From positions 1-57,273 of the forward strand of contig CAZVPD010000004.1 of assembly GCA_964628455.1 (NCBI GenBank): DNA of 57,273 bases, written 5' to 3'. Below the pieces are notes generated by a model. It was not told the DNA's origin. It worked only from the letters and a program-made list of their open reading frames with translations, and did not search any database. The position numbers and the translations under genes were made by a program. Origin of the DNA: JAQVWU01 sp964628455. GTDB taxonomy: Bacteria > Bacillota > Clostridia > Oscillospirales > CAG-272. Each line of letters opens with the position of its first letter. The stretch's first letter is position 1. Below, piece by piece: positions 32,997 through 42,511 of this stretch.

Positions 32997-33969
32997 GAAG
33001 GACTGTGATTTATCCCGGCTTAACGGAAAAAAAATTGCTGTGATCGGATACGGAAGTCAGGGGCACGCTCATGCGCTCAACCTTCATGACAGCGGAGTAT
33101 CGGTCATCGTGGGACTTTACGAGGGTTCCCCTTCCCGGAAGAAAGCTGAAGCTGCGGGTCTTACCGTAATGCTTACGTCGGACGCTGTGAAACAGGCCGA
33201 TGTTGTGATGATTCTGGTCAATGATGAAAAACAGGCTCAGCTTTACCGCAAAGATATCGCCCCTAACCTTAAAAGCGGAAGCGCGCTGGCCTTCGCGCAC
33301 GGATTTAACATTCATTACGGTCAGATTATCCCTCCGGAGGATGTCGACGTCATCATGATCGCTCCGAAAGGACCGGGACACACCGTCAGAAGCCAGTATG
33401 TCGAGGGACGCGGAGTTCCGAATCTTGTGGCCGTATATAAAGATGTCAGCGGCAATGCCATGGATATAGCTCTGGCTTATGCGTCGGGCATCGGAGGAGC
33501 AAGGGCCGGTATTTTAAAAACTACATTTAAAGAGGAAACGGAAACGGATCTGTTCGGCGAACAGGCTGTTCTTTGCGGCGGAGTAACCGCTCTGATCAAA
33601 GCCGGTTTTGAAACGCTGGTCGAAGCCGGATACCAGCCGGAAAGCGCATACTTTGAGTGTCTTCATGAAATGAAGCTGATCATCGACCTCGTTGTCGCCA
33701 GCGGACTTTCTTTCATGCGTTATTCCATCAGCGACACGGCGGAATACGGTGATTATGTGACAGGATCCCGCATTATCACGGATCAGACAAAACAGGAAAT
33801 GAAAAAAGTTCTCGGTGAAATTCAAAACGGCAGCTTCGCGCGCAACTGGATCCTCGAAAATCAGGCCAACCGCCCTTATTTCAATGCCATGAGGCGCATA
33901 CAGGCGGAACACCAGATCGAAAGCGTCGGTGCGGAACTCAGAGAAAAAATGAGCTGGAAGAAAGACTGA
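32977..33969 (+). CDS. ilvC: Ketol-acid reductoisomerase, class I, with an acidic cofactor loop
   Basis: 330 residues; isomerises and reduces acetolactate. NAD(P)-binding motif IAVIGYGSQGHAHALNLHDS, Mg-binding residues in EQAVLCGGVTALIKAGFETL and in YFECLHEMKLIIDL. The loop after beta strand 2, normally GLR with an Arg that grips the NADPH phosphate, here reads GLYEGSPSR (Tyr48, Glu49). Lack of the Arg and presence of Glu suggest NADH use, which suits some anaerobes; this is inference. The start at 32977 (MAQMYYEKD) is preferred: AGGAGG lies ten bases before it but only four before the in-frame ATG at 32971. Confidence 0.95.
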   Translation: MAQMYYEKDCDLSRLNGKKIAVIGYGSQGHAHALNLHDSGVSVIVGLYEGSPSRKKAEAAGLTVMLTSDAVKQADVVMILVNDEKQAQLYRKDIAPNLKSGSALAFAHGFNIHYGQIIPPEDVDVIMIAPKGPGHTVRSQYVEGRGVPNLVAVYKDVSGNAMDIALAYASGIGGARAGILKTTFKEETETDLFGEQAVLCGGVTALIKAGFETLVEAGYQPESAYFECLHEMKLIIDLVVASGLSFMRYSISDTAEYGDYVTGSRIITDQTKQEMKKVLGEIQNGSFARNWILENQANRPYFNAMRRIQAEHQIESVGAELREKMSWKKD

Positions 33970-33978
33970 GAGGATCCT

Positions 33979-35646
33979 ATGAACAGCGATAAAGTTTTGC
34001 GGGGAATCGAGCGTTCACCTCACAGATCCCTTTTTATGGGGATGGGATATCTGCCCGAACAGCTTGACAAACCTCTGATCGGCATCGTGAATTCTTTTAA
34101 CGAAGCTGTTCCCGGACATATCCACCTCGATAAAATCGCCCGGGCTGTTAAGGACGGTGTTCTGGCAGCCGGGGGAACCCCCGTCGAATTCAATACCATA
34201 GCTATCTGCGACGGAATTGCGATGGGACACAAGGGCATGAAGTATTCCCTTGCAAGCAGGGAACTTATCGCCGACAGCGTCGAATGTATGGTAAACGCCT
34301 ACTGCTTTGACGGACTCGTATTTGTACCGAGCTGTGACAAGGTTGTGCCCGGAATGCTGATGGCTGCCGCGAGGCTGAATATTCCGTCGATCTTTGTTTC
34401 GGGCGGCCCTATGCTGTCGATAAAAGACGAAAACAACAGATCCATGGATCTGAATACGGTTTTCGAAGCGGTCGGCGCGTATAAAGCCGGTAAGCTCTCG
34501 GACGAAGAACTCGGTTATTACGAGTGCAACGCGTGTCCCGGCTGCGGGTCGTGTTCCGGAATGTTTACGGCGAATTCGATGAACTGTCTGACCGAAGCAC
34601 TCGGTATGGCGCTTGAAGGAAACGGAACGGTTCCCGCCGTCTATGCGCACCGTCTGAGGCTTGCGAAAAAAACAGGCATGCAGATACTCGGGCTTGTGGA
34701 AAAAAACATCAGACCGCTTGACATCATGACCGAAAAAGCTTTTATGAATGCCCTGCGTGTCGATATGGCGCTCGGATGCTCGACAAATTCCGTATTGCAT
34801 CTGTGCGCGATAGCTTCGGAATGCGGTTTGAAAATCGATCTGCAAACAATCAATGAAATCAGTTCGTCGACGCCTAATCTCTGCCGGCTTGCTCCGGTAG
34901 GCAAATATCATATGCAGGATTTATTTGCCGCAGGCGGTGTATATACCGTTATGAATGAATTAAGCAAAGGGGATTTGCTGGATACTTCTCTGATAACCTC
35001 TTCCGCGAAAACAATAAAAGATAATATTTCCCGCTCGGAGATAACCGACCGTAATGTGATCAAAAGCATTGCCGATCCTCATTCGCCGACAGGCGGAATT
35101 GCCGTATTATTCGGTTCGCTTGCTCCTAACGGTTCTGTCGTCAAACGCAGTGCGGTCTCTCCGGAAATGCAGTATCACAAAGGACCCGCCCGGGTATTTG
35201 AATGCGAAGAAGATGCGGTAACCGCGATTTACTCGGGTAAAATCAACGCCGGCGATGTGGTTGTAATACGCAATGAAGGTCCTGCCGGAGGCCCCGGCAT
35301 GCGCGAAATGCTGCTTCCCACGTCCGCTATAGCGGGTATGGGCCTTGATAAGGAAGTTGCACTGATCACGGACGGCCGTTTTTCGGGTGCAACAAGAGGA
35401 GCGGCCATAGGGCATGTTTCACCCGAAGCTCAGAGGGGAGGACCGGTCGCCTATGTCTGTGAGGGTGATATGATCGAGATCAATATTCCCGAATACCGTC
35501 TGGAACTTCTGGTGGACGACAGCGAACTTGCCCGCAGAAAAGCGGAGCTCCGGCCCGAGGAACGTCCTGCCGAAAAGGGATATCTGGGCCGTTATCAGAA
35601 ACTCGTGACTTCCGCCGACCGCGGAGCTGTATTGCTCGACGGATAA
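33979..35646 (+). CDS. ilvD: Dihydroxy-acid dehydratase
   Basis: 555 residues; iron-sulphur enzyme that dehydrates dihydroxy-isovalerate and -methylvalerate to the 2-oxo acids. Cluster and active-site motifs: FVPSCDKVVPGMLMAAARLN, ECNACPGCGSCSGMFTANSM, CSTNSVLHL, and the C-terminal TDGRFSGATRGAAIGHVSPE with the catalytic Ser. Full length, nine bases after ilvC, AGAGGA upstream. Confidence 0.96.
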   Translation: MNSDKVLRGIERSPHRSLFMGMGYLPEQLDKPLIGIVNSFNEAVPGHIHLDKIARAVKDGVLAAGGTPVEFNTIAICDGIAMGHKGMKYSLASRELIADSVECMVNAYCFDGLVFVPSCDKVVPGMLMAAARLNIPSIFVSGGPMLSIKDENNRSMDLNTVFEAVGAYKAGKLSDEELGYYECNACPGCGSCSGMFTANSMNCLTEALGMALEGNGTVPAVYAHRLRLAKKTGMQILGLVEKNIRPLDIMTEKAFMNALRVDMALGCSTNSVLHLCAIASECGLKIDLQTINEISSSTPNLCRLAPVGKYHMQDLFAAGGVYTVMNELSKGDLLDTSLITSSAKTIKDNISRSEITDRNVIKSIADPHSPTGGIAVLFGSLAPNGSVVKRSAVSPEMQYHKGPARVFECEEDAVTAIYSGKINAGDVVVIRNEGPAGGPGMREMLLPTSAIAGMGLDKEVALITDGRFSGATRGAAIGHVSPEAQRGGPVAYVCEGDMIEINIPEYRLELLVDDSELARRKAELRPEERPAEKGYLGRYQKLVTSADRGAVLLDG

Positions 35647-35691
35647 AATAAACGGAATACGTTATAAAATTCTTTGAAAAGAGGTGAATGA

Positions 35692-37257
35692 ATGAAACGG
35701 CTCGAAATTTTCGATTCCACCCTGCGTGACGGGGCGCAAAGCGAAGGCATCTCTTTTTCCGTGCTTGACAAGATGAATATAGTGCGTGCATTGGATGAAT
35801 TCGGAGTCGCCTACATCGAAGCGGGCAATCCCTCTTCCAATCCGAAAGACATCGAGTTTTTTAAAAATGTCGCAAAACTGCACCTTCAGAGCGCGAAACT
35901 TTGCGCTTTCGGCAGTACCCGACGAAAAAACATGAAACCCGAAGAGGATGAGCATGTATTGTCGCTTCTGGGAGTCGATACGCCCGCTGTTTCGATATTC
36001 GGAAAAGCATGGGACCTGCACGCTTCTGAAATTCTGAAGGTTTCACTGACCGAAAATCTTGCGATGGTCAGGGACACCGTTGCCTGCGCAAAAGGCAGGA
36101 ACAAAGAAGTGATTTTTGACGCCGAGCATTTTTTTGACGGATATGCGGCAAATCCGGATTATGCCCTCTCCGTTTTAAAAGCCGCTGCCGGGGGAGGCGC
36201 CGACGTGCTGTGTCTCTGCGATACAAACGGCGGTGTGCTGCCCGATAAAATACTGAGCATTACCGAGTCGGTCATAAAAGAGTTTCCCGGCCGCAGAATA
36301 GGCATACACTGCCACAATGATCTGGGCTGTGCTGTCGCAAATTCCATACTTGCGGTGGGCGCGGGGGCGGTTCAGGTACAGGGTACGTTTATCGGATTCG
36401 GCGAACGCTGCGGCAACGCCGACCTGAGCGTGATCATTCCGAATCTGCAGCTCAAACAGGATTACGCCTGCATCAGCGGCGACATCAGCACGCTTTCCGA
36501 GACCGTATTGAAAATAGCCGGTATTGCAAATCTCACCGTTGCCAAAGACAGGCCTTATGTGGGTGAAAGCGCTTTCGCACATAAAGGCGGAATGCATATC
36601 GACGCTCTCACCAAACTACCGGGTTCCTATGAACACATAGATCCCGAATCGGTGGGAAACAAGCGTAAATTTTTAATGTCGGAAGTCTCCGGCAGGACCA
36701 CGGTTCTGGCTAAAATCAAAGATATAGCTCCTCACCTTACCAAGGATTCCGAGGAGGTTGTCTTGATTATGAAGCAGCTCAAGCAGCTCGAGCATGATGG
36801 ATACCAGTTCGAGTCGGCTGATGCGAGTTTCGAACTCGTTGTATTAAAAGCGTTGAATTTATATAAACCTCATTTTACACTTGTGATGTATAAAACCACC
36901 GGGGAATATCCTTCTCCGAATCAAAAAATGACGTCTTCGGCTATGATAAACATCAATGTAGGCGATAAGAGCGAAACCTCGGCTTCACTCGGAAACGGTC
37001 CCGTGCACGCGCTTGACTCCGCGCTTCGGAAAGCTCTTTCGGTTTTCTATCCTCAGCTCCATAATGTATATTTGATCGACTACAAAGTGCGTGTTTTGGA
37101 AACCGACCACGCTACGGCGGCCCGCGTAAGGGTTATAATAGAATCTACGGACGGGCAGAATTTCTGGACAACGGTCGGCGTATCGACGGATATCATTCAG
37201 GCAAGCTGGATTGCGCTTGCCGACTCGATCGAATATAAATTATCCCGAATTAAATAA
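35692..37257 (+). CDS. cimA: (R)-citramalate synthase
   Basis: 521 residues; condenses pyruvate and acetyl-CoA to citramalate, the threonine-independent route to isoleucine. The signature EIFDSTLRDGAQSEGISFSV and YIEAGNPSSNPKDIEFF differ from LeuA, and the DmpG/CimA-like HCHNDLGCAVANSILAVGAG follows. The C-terminal regulatory domain contains IESTDGQNFWTTVGVSTDII. Its place between ilvD and leuCDB is typical, because LeuCD and LeuB can turn citramalate into 2-oxobutyrate. No threonine deaminase is seen in the window. AGAGGTGA precedes the ATG. Confidence 0.93.
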   Translation: MKRLEIFDSTLRDGAQSEGISFSVLDKMNIVRALDEFGVAYIEAGNPSSNPKDIEFFKNVAKLHLQSAKLCAFGSTRRKNMKPEEDEHVLSLLGVDTPAVSIFGKAWDLHASEILKVSLTENLAMVRDTVACAKGRNKEVIFDAEHFFDGYAANPDYALSVLKAAAGGGADVLCLCDTNGGVLPDKILSITESVIKEFPGRRIGIHCHNDLGCAVANSILAVGAGAVQVQGTFIGFGERCGNADLSVIIPNLQLKQDYACISGDISTLSETVLKIAGIANLTVAKDRPYVGESAFAHKGGMHIDALTKLPGSYEHIDPESVGNKRKFLMSEVSGRTTVLAKIKDIAPHLTKDSEEVVLIMKQLKQLEHDGYQFESADASFELVVLKALNLYKPHFTLVMYKTTGEYPSPNQKMTSSAMININVGDKSETSASLGNGPVHALDSALRKALSVFYPQLHNVYLIDYKVRVLETDHATAARVRVIIESTDGQNFWTTVGVSTDIIQASWIALADSIEYKLSRIK

Positions 37258-37271
37258 GAGGAAGTAAAACT

Positions 37272-38546
37272 ATGCCAATGACAATGTCACAAAAAATACT
37301 TGCCGCGCATTGCAATAAAAGCAGCGTAAAAGCAGGTGAAATAGTTATTGCGTCGGTTGATCTGGTGTTGGGCAATGATATAACATCTCCTGTGGCTATC
37401 AAGGAATATAATAAGATCAAAAGCCGGAATGTTTTCGACAAGCGGAAGATCGCCCTGGTTATGGATCATTTTACCCCCAATAAAGACATCAAAGCAGCTG
37501 AGCAGTGTAAACTTGTCCGGACTTTTGCCAAAATAAACGATATCGAAAATTTCTATGACGTCGGTGAGGTGGGCGTTGAGCACGCGCTGCTTCCCGAAAA
37601 AGGCCTTGTCGGCAGCGGTGAACTGATCATCGGCGCCGATTCCCATACCTGTACCTACGGCGCTCTTTCCGCATTTTCAACCGGCGTCGGTTCTACCGAT
37701 ATGGCTTTTGCGATGGCATCGGGGAAAGCCTGGTTTAAAGTTCCGTCGGCGATCCGATTTATATTAAAGAACAAGCCGGGCAGATGGGTATCCGGGAAGG
37801 ATATCATTCTTCATATCATCGGAAAAATCGGGGTAAACGGGGCATTGTATAAATCGATGGAATTCACCGGAGACGGTCTTGCCCATTTGACGATGGATGA
37901 CAGGCTGTGCATGGCGAATATGGCGATTGAAGCCGGCGCCAAAAACGGTATCTTTGACTTTGACGAAAAAACCGCCGCCTACGAAAAAGAGCACAGGCAA
38001 AAAAGTTCCGTTGTATATAAGGCGGATGACAATGCCGAATACGACGAAGTGTTTGAGATCGATCTTTCGCAAATCAGACCGACGGTTGCTTTCCCTCATC
38101 TGCCTGACAACACCCGGACGATTGATGAAGTGGGAGATGTTAAAATAGACCAGGTGGTCATCGGTTCCTGCACAAACGGCAGATTCGAAGATTTAAAAAT
38201 TGCCGCCGAGATTCTATCCGGAAGGAAGGTCCATCCGGACTGCCGGACGCTCATCATTCCGGCGACTCAGAAAATCTGGCTCGAAGCCCTTAAGGCCGGA
38301 TTTTTCGAGATCTTCGTCAACGCGGGCTGCGCCGTATCAACTCCGACCTGCGGTCCGTGTCTCGGAGGACACATGGGTATTCTCGCAAAAGGAGAACGTG
38401 CTCTTTCCACTACAAACCGGAATTTTGTCGGCCGTATGGGACATCCCGAAAGCGAAGTTTATTTGTCAAGTCCTGCCGTAGCCGCCGCTTCGGCAATTAC
38501 GGGTAAAATAACGTCTCCCGACCTGATAGAAGGAGCACAAAAATGA
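37272..38546 (+). CDS. leuC: 3-isopropylmalate dehydratase large subunit
   Basis: 424 residues, the length of the clostridial/archaeal two-subunit type. Aconitase-superfamily motifs IIGADSHTCTYGALSAFSTG (first cluster Cys), IGSCTNGRFEDLKIA and TPTCGPCLGGHMGIL (other cluster Cys). Isomerises 2- to 3-isopropylmalate with LeuD and may also process citramalate. It overlaps leuD by four bases (ATGA). Confidence 0.95.
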   Translation: MPMTMSQKILAAHCNKSSVKAGEIVIASVDLVLGNDITSPVAIKEYNKIKSRNVFDKRKIALVMDHFTPNKDIKAAEQCKLVRTFAKINDIENFYDVGEVGVEHALLPEKGLVGSGELIIGADSHTCTYGALSAFSTGVGSTDMAFAMASGKAWFKVPSAIRFILKNKPGRWVSGKDIILHIIGKIGVNGALYKSMEFTGDGLAHLTMDDRLCMANMAIEAGAKNGIFDFDEKTAAYEKEHRQKSSVVYKADDNAEYDEVFEIDLSQIRPTVAFPHLPDNTRTIDEVGDVKIDQVVIGSCTNGRFEDLKIAAEILSGRKVHPDCRTLIIPATQKIWLEALKAGFFEIFVNAGCAVSTPTCGPCLGGHMGILAKGERALSTTNRNFVGRMGHPESEVYLSSPAVAAASAITGKITSPDLIEGAQK

Positions 38547-39046
38547 AAGTATCCGGAAAAACAATCAAATACGGAAATAATGTAGATACCGACGTTATTA
38601 TCCCCGCGAGGTATCTGAACACGACCGATACGGCTGAACTGGCCTCCCACTGCATGGAGGACATCGACCGGGATTTTGTCAGGCGGGTTCGTCCCGGCGA
38701 CATCATGGTAGCCGGAACGAATTTCGGCTGCGGTTCCTCCAGGGAGCATGCTCCGCTGGCAATCAAGGCTTCCGGGATTTCCTGTGTCATAGCCTCCGAT
38801 TTTGCCCGTATTTTTTACCGCAATGCCATCAACATAGGTCTGCCGATCGTTGAGTGCCCGGAGGCTGTTTCGGGAATCGAAAACGGAGACGACCTTGAAG
38901 TGAATTTTGACGAGGGCAGGATCGTCAACAAAACGAAAAACACCGTATACGGGATCAGCCCTTTCCCTCCGTTTCTGCAGAAGATCATCTTAGCCGGAGG
39001 ACTTCTGGCAGCCGCTGCCGAAGGTTTGCTGGAGGATGAACGTTGA
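38543..39046 (+). CDS. leuD: 3-isopropylmalate dehydratase small subunit
   Basis: 167 residues, swivelling domain. YGNNVDTDVIIPARYLN at the N-terminus and the substrate-binding segment GTNFGCGSSREHAPLAIKAS, then IASDFARIFYRNAINIGLP. The ATG overlaps the leuC stop, with GAAGGAGC upstream. Confidence 0.95.
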   Translation: MKVSGKTIKYGNNVDTDVIIPARYLNTTDTAELASHCMEDIDRDFVRRVRPGDIMVAGTNFGCGSSREHAPLAIKASGISCVIASDFARIFYRNAINIGLPIVECPEAVSGIENGDDLEVNFDEGRIVNKTKNTVYGISPFPPFLQKIILAGGLLAAAAEGLLEDER

Positions 39047-39094
39047 ATAACTTTATGAAAGCCGTAAAATCCGCTGAAGGGATGGTTTTGAAGC

Positions 39095-40168
39095 ATGACA
39101 TATAACATCGCGCTGGTAAGAGGGGACGGAATCGGACCCGAGATCATATCTTCTGCGGTGAAGGTACTGGACCGGGCGGTTGAAAAATCAGGCCTGGGGT
39201 TCAGCTTTCACGATACGCTTGCCGGCGGCTGTGCCATAGATAAATCAGGGATACCCCTGCCCCGGGAAACCGTCGATATCTGCAAAAAGAGCGACGCGGT
39301 CCTGCTGGGTGCCGTCGGCGGACCGAAATGGGACACCCTTCCGGGCCATCTCAGACCGGAAAGAGCGCTGCTCGGGCTGCGCAGCGAACTCGGTCTTTAT
39401 GCCAACATCCGTCCGGCTGTTCTGTACAAACCGCTGGTCTCTTCCTGTCCGCTCCGGAAGGATATCGCCGAAAAAGGCATCGATATGGTGATCATCAGGG
39501 AACTGACCGGCGGTATGTATTACGGCGAAAGAGGCCGGAGACAGGGCGCGGGAGGAACCGAGGCTTTTGATACCGAATGCTATTCCGTGTCGGAAATCGA
39601 GAGAATCGGACGCGTCGCTTTTGAATCCGCTCTGAAAAGGAAGAAAAAACTTGTCAGCGTCGATAAGGCAAATGTGCTCGAAAGCTCGAGGCTGTGGCGT
39701 GAAGTGATGCACGCGCTGTCGGCCGAATATCCCGGGGTCGAATTATCGGATATGCTGGTTGACAACGCCGCAATGCAATTTATCAGAAATCCTTCGCAAT
39801 TCGATGTTTTAGTGACCAGCAATATGTTCGGGGATATTCTTTCCGATGAAGCCTCCATGCTTACGGGGTCCATCGGCCTGCTTCCGTCCGCTTCTGTCGG
39901 AGCGGGTAAATGCGGCTTGTTCGAACCGATTCACGGATCGGCTCCGGATATCGCGGGTCAGAATAAGGCCAATCCCATAGCAACGATTTTATCTGCCGCA
40001 ATGATGCTCAGATATTCGCTCGATCTTCCCGGTGAAGCGGAGCGTATCGAGAAAGCCGTATTCACTGTATTGGCCGAAGGCTGGCGGACAGCGGACATCG
40101 CGGATTCCGATACGGCATCCCCGCTTTCCACCGACGAGATGACAGGGATGATATTAAGTAAAATATAA
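39095..40168 (+). CDS. leuB: 3-isopropylmalate dehydrogenase
   Basis: 357 residues; oxidative decarboxylation of 3-isopropylmalate, and probably of methylmalate from the citramalate route. Family motifs VRGDGIGPEIISSAVKVLDR, LLGAVGGPKWDTLPGHLRPE, the Arg-rich substrate loop around YANIRPAVL and RELTGGMYYGERG, DKANVLESSRLWREV, and NMFGDILSDEASML with the metal-binding Asp residues. The NAD-specificity region near the C-terminus reads GSAPDIAGQNKANPIATILS. Last gene of the operon, followed by a strong hairpin. The ribosome binding site is weak. Confidence 0.95.
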   Translation: MTYNIALVRGDGIGPEIISSAVKVLDRAVEKSGLGFSFHDTLAGGCAIDKSGIPLPRETVDICKKSDAVLLGAVGGPKWDTLPGHLRPERALLGLRSELGLYANIRPAVLYKPLVSSCPLRKDIAEKGIDMVIIRELTGGMYYGERGRRQGAGGTEAFDTECYSVSEIERIGRVAFESALKRKKKLVSVDKANVLESSRLWREVMHALSAEYPGVELSDMLVDNAAMQFIRNPSQFDVLVTSNMFGDILSDEASMLTGSIGLLPSASVGAGKCGLFEPIHGSAPDIAGQNKANPIATILSAAMMLRYSLDLPGEAERIEKAVFTVLAEGWRTADIADSDTASPLSTDEMTGMILSKI

Positions 40169-40172
40169 CTTA

Positions 40173-40219
40173 AAAGAGGGAGGGGACACATGCAAAAATG
40201 CATTGTCCCCTCCCTCTTT
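40173..40219. terminator. Bidirectional terminator between leuB and the TlpA-like gene
   Basis: A perfect 16-bp stem AAAGAGGGAGGGGACA/TGTCCCCTCCCTCTTT is extended inside by ATGCA/TGCAT with an AAAA loop and one bulged C. T-rich sequence lies on both sides. Confidence 0.88.
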
Positions 40220-40231
40220 CCTTTTATTCTT

Positions 40232-40845
40232 TTATTCCGTAATCAGGTCAATGGCCGCAGCCAGCGTGTCTTTGTCTATCGAACCGGTATATCCTTTTAC
40301 GATGACGCCGTTCTGATCGATAAAGACGGTGGTCGGTATGGAGGAGATGCCGTAGGTATAAGCTGCGCTTTGGTCCGTATCGTAGTATACGGGAAATGTA
40401 TAGCCGGATTCTTCTATAAAAAGTTTGCCTTTCTCAACGGTTTCTCTTTGCCCGTCGACAAGGTCCGCCATGATAAAGATCACGTCATCCTTCATATCGT
40501 TATATACTTCGTTGAAGTGCGGCATTTCGCTTTTGCACGGGGGGCACCAGCTTGCCCAGAAGTTGAGAACGATAGGTTTGCCGAAAAAGTCCGAAAGCCT
40601 GACGGCGTTTCCTTCGGCGTCATATNNNNNNNNNNTACCGTGAAATCAGGGGCTTTTTCAGCGTCCGGATTTTCATTTTCCGTCTGACCGGGATCGGTTT
40701 CGCCTTTCTCCACAGCCTGTGTTTCCACAGGAGGATTGTAATTGGCGGAAATATTCGTGTAGATAAGATAAGCCGCTGTGATAAACACGACAAATATCAA
40801 GATCAGCAGCAGTGTTTTTGTCTTCTGATTCATGTGCTTCTCCAT
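40232..40845 (-). CDS. TlpA/ResA-like thiol-disulphide oxidoreductase, split by an assembly gap
   Basis: Membrane-anchored thioredoxin-fold protein. N-terminal transmembrane helix (about residues 10-28), an acidic linker, then APDFTV. A 10-N gap (40626-40635) interrupts here and the frame resumes with YDAEGNAVRLSDFFGKP, then the active-site Cys pair in NFWASWCPPCKSEMPHFNEV, and the cis-Pro region GISSIPTTVFIDQNG. Located extracytoplasmically; reduces disulphides of exported proteins. The partner CcdA is encoded directly upstream on the same strand and would supply electrons. The frame break is attributed to the gap. Confidence 0.86.
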
Positions 40846-40859
40846 TCTTTAGTTCTCCC

Positions 40860-41534
40860 TTAAAAAGTGAATACGGAAAAAAAGTATCCCAGCAGTCCCG
40901 TTGCCATCAGAATGCCGATGATGATGAGCAGTCCCCCGGATAGGATAGTGATGATCCTGTAATTTTTTTTGATAAAATCAAACGTTGATTTTAAACGGTC
41001 GATCAATACGGCGCTTATGATAAAAGGAATGCCCAGTCCCAGCGAAAAGCTCAAAAGCATCAGGATTCCTTTAAAGGTTTCTCCGCCCTGCGCGGCAAGC
41101 ATCAGTGCGGAACCCAGAAAAGCTCCGACGCACGGCGTCCAGCTGACCGAAAAAATGATCCCGAATAATACAGAAGAAAAAAATCCGCTCATGCTTGTAT
41201 TCTTATTATACCGGATCTGATTGTTCAGAAACGGGATTTTTAAAATACCTATAAAATTCAAGCCGAATAACAGGATGATGATCCCGAATATAATATTGAA
41301 CGCGCTGCCGTAAACAAGCAGGAATTTCCCCAGCGTTGCCGAGAACGCGCCTAACAGGATAAATATAAGGGTAAATCCGAATACAAAACCGACTGCGTTT
41401 TTGAGAGCTTTGTTTTTTACGGTTTCCGACGGTTCCGAACCGGAAAAATAAGTAATATAGATGGGAAGCATCGGAAGCATACAGGGAGAGATGAAAGTGA
41501 TGATCCCCTCGAGGAAAGATATGATATATTCCAT
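40860..41534 (-). CDS. ccdA: CcdA/DsbD-type thiol reductase membrane protein
   Basis: About 225 residues and six predicted transmembrane helices. The two conserved membrane Cys lie in FISPCMLPMLPIYITYF and VSWTPCVGAFLGSALM. It passes electrons from cytoplasmic thioredoxin to the exported TlpA-like protein encoded 14 bp downstream. The start MEYIISFLEG at 41534 follows GGAAGGGAAG; a longer in-frame reading upstream has no ribosome binding site and no family similarity. No cytochrome c maturation genes are nearby, so a general redox role is likelier than cytochrome c assembly. Confidence 0.9.
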   Translation of the reverse strand: MEYIISFLEGIITFISPCMLPMLPIYITYFSGSEPSETVKNKALKNAVGFVFGFTLIFILLGAFSATLGKFLLVYGSAFNIIFGIIILLFGLNFIGILKIPFLNNQIRYNKNTSMSGFFSSVLFGIIFSVSWTPCVGAFLGSALMLAAQGGETFKGILMLLSFSLGLGIPFIISAVLIDRLKSTFDFIKKNYRIITILSGGLLIIIGILMATGLLGYFFSVFTF

Positions 41535-41847
41535 GGACACTTCCCTTCCGCATTTTATGCATAAAATTTGATTTTTCTTTATAAAGGCTATTATACATGA
41601 ATCCACCGTTTTTTTCGGTGATAAAATCACATAACCGGTTGTTTGTAAACAATAAATTATTTATAAAAAAACGGCCGGCCTGATATGCTCCGTGTATGGC
41701 AGGTATTTGAAATAACAAAATCATTTCAAATCAATACACAAGGGATTATATCCGGGCGGCGGTTCTTTTTTATATATCAGGCAGCAATAAATATCGGATT
41801 TTAAATTCATCCCGTATGGCGGTCATCGGTTTTCGGATAATGCTTTT

Positions 41848-42246
41848 TTATTTTTTCTTTGCGTGGTATTTTTTTGCATTTTCCTTGGACTCGATATAGA
41901 GCTCCTGAATTTCGAGCAGAAAGGCAAGCTTTTCTTTTTCGTCGAGTTCCCCGCCCGCAAACAGCGCGGATGTGCGGCTCAGGAGCTCGCGGGCTTCCTT
42001 TTCTCCTCTGTAACCATATTTTGATCCGGCTTCGGTTATAAATTCCTCGTCCTCGGTCAAGAGATAATTTACGCCGACATTCAATATTCCGGCCAGAGCC
42101 GAATACACGGACCGTTCACGCGGGTAACGGCTTCCCGTTTCATAATTTATGATGGTTCGCTTTGTGAGTCCCGCGGCTTTTCCGAGTGCGTCCTGTGTCA
42201 GTCCTGCCGAAATGCGCGCATGTTTCAGTTTTTCACCGAATTTCAT
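41848..42246 (-). CDS. XRE-family helix-turn-helix regulator
   Basis: 132 residues. The helix-turn-helix (about 5-62) reads KLKHARISAGLTQDALGKAA and TKRTIINYETGSRYPRERSV, followed by a charged helical C-terminal half (about 75-132) probably used for dimerisation. Own consensus promoter just upstream, overlapping the control region of the divergent AraC/GyrI-like gene, so autoregulation and control of that gene are plausible. No phage genes adjoin it. Confidence 0.88.
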   Translation of the reverse strand: MKFGEKLKHARISAGLTQDALGKAAGLTKRTIINYETGSRYPRERSVYSALAGILNVGVNYLLTEDEEFITEAGSKYGYRGEKEARELLSRTSALFAGGELDEKEKLAFLLEIQELYIESKENAKKYHAKKK

Positions 42247-42286
42247 GATAGCCGTCTCCTCCTGATGGTGAACGTTACTTTCGTAT

Positions 42287-42315
42287 ATTATAGTCTTTTA
42301 TTCACTTTTTGTCAA
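42287..42315 (-). promoter_or_regulatory. Promoter of the XRE regulator gene
   Basis: Minus strand: -35 TTGACA (42310-42315), 17-bp spacer, -10 TATAAT (42287-42292). Confidence 0.82.
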
Positions 42316-42346
42316 GTGATTTTTTATAAATCATATGAAAAATGCA

Positions 42347-42375
42347 TTGACAAAATTCGGCATACGGTGTATCAT
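42347..42375 (+). promoter_or_regulatory. Promoter of the AraC/GyrI-like gene
   Basis: -35 TTGACA (42347-42352), 17-bp spacer, -10 TATCAT (42370-42375). It is divergent from the XRE promoter, with 31 bp between the -35 boxes. Confidence 0.75.
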
Positions 42376-42511
42376 AAGCGAAACTTATTTTCATACGGAT
42401 GATATCGCGGGAAAGACCGGAATATGAAATTTCGGCGGGTTATTCCTGACCGTAAAAAGTCGGGTGCTTTCCTTTTATACAGAGTATAATCATAATCGGG
42501 AGGTGAACCGT

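Noticed and set aside
40626..40635. Apparent break of the TlpA-like gene
   Set aside because: Same 10-N placeholder, between APDFTV and YDAEGN, which are contiguous in homologues.
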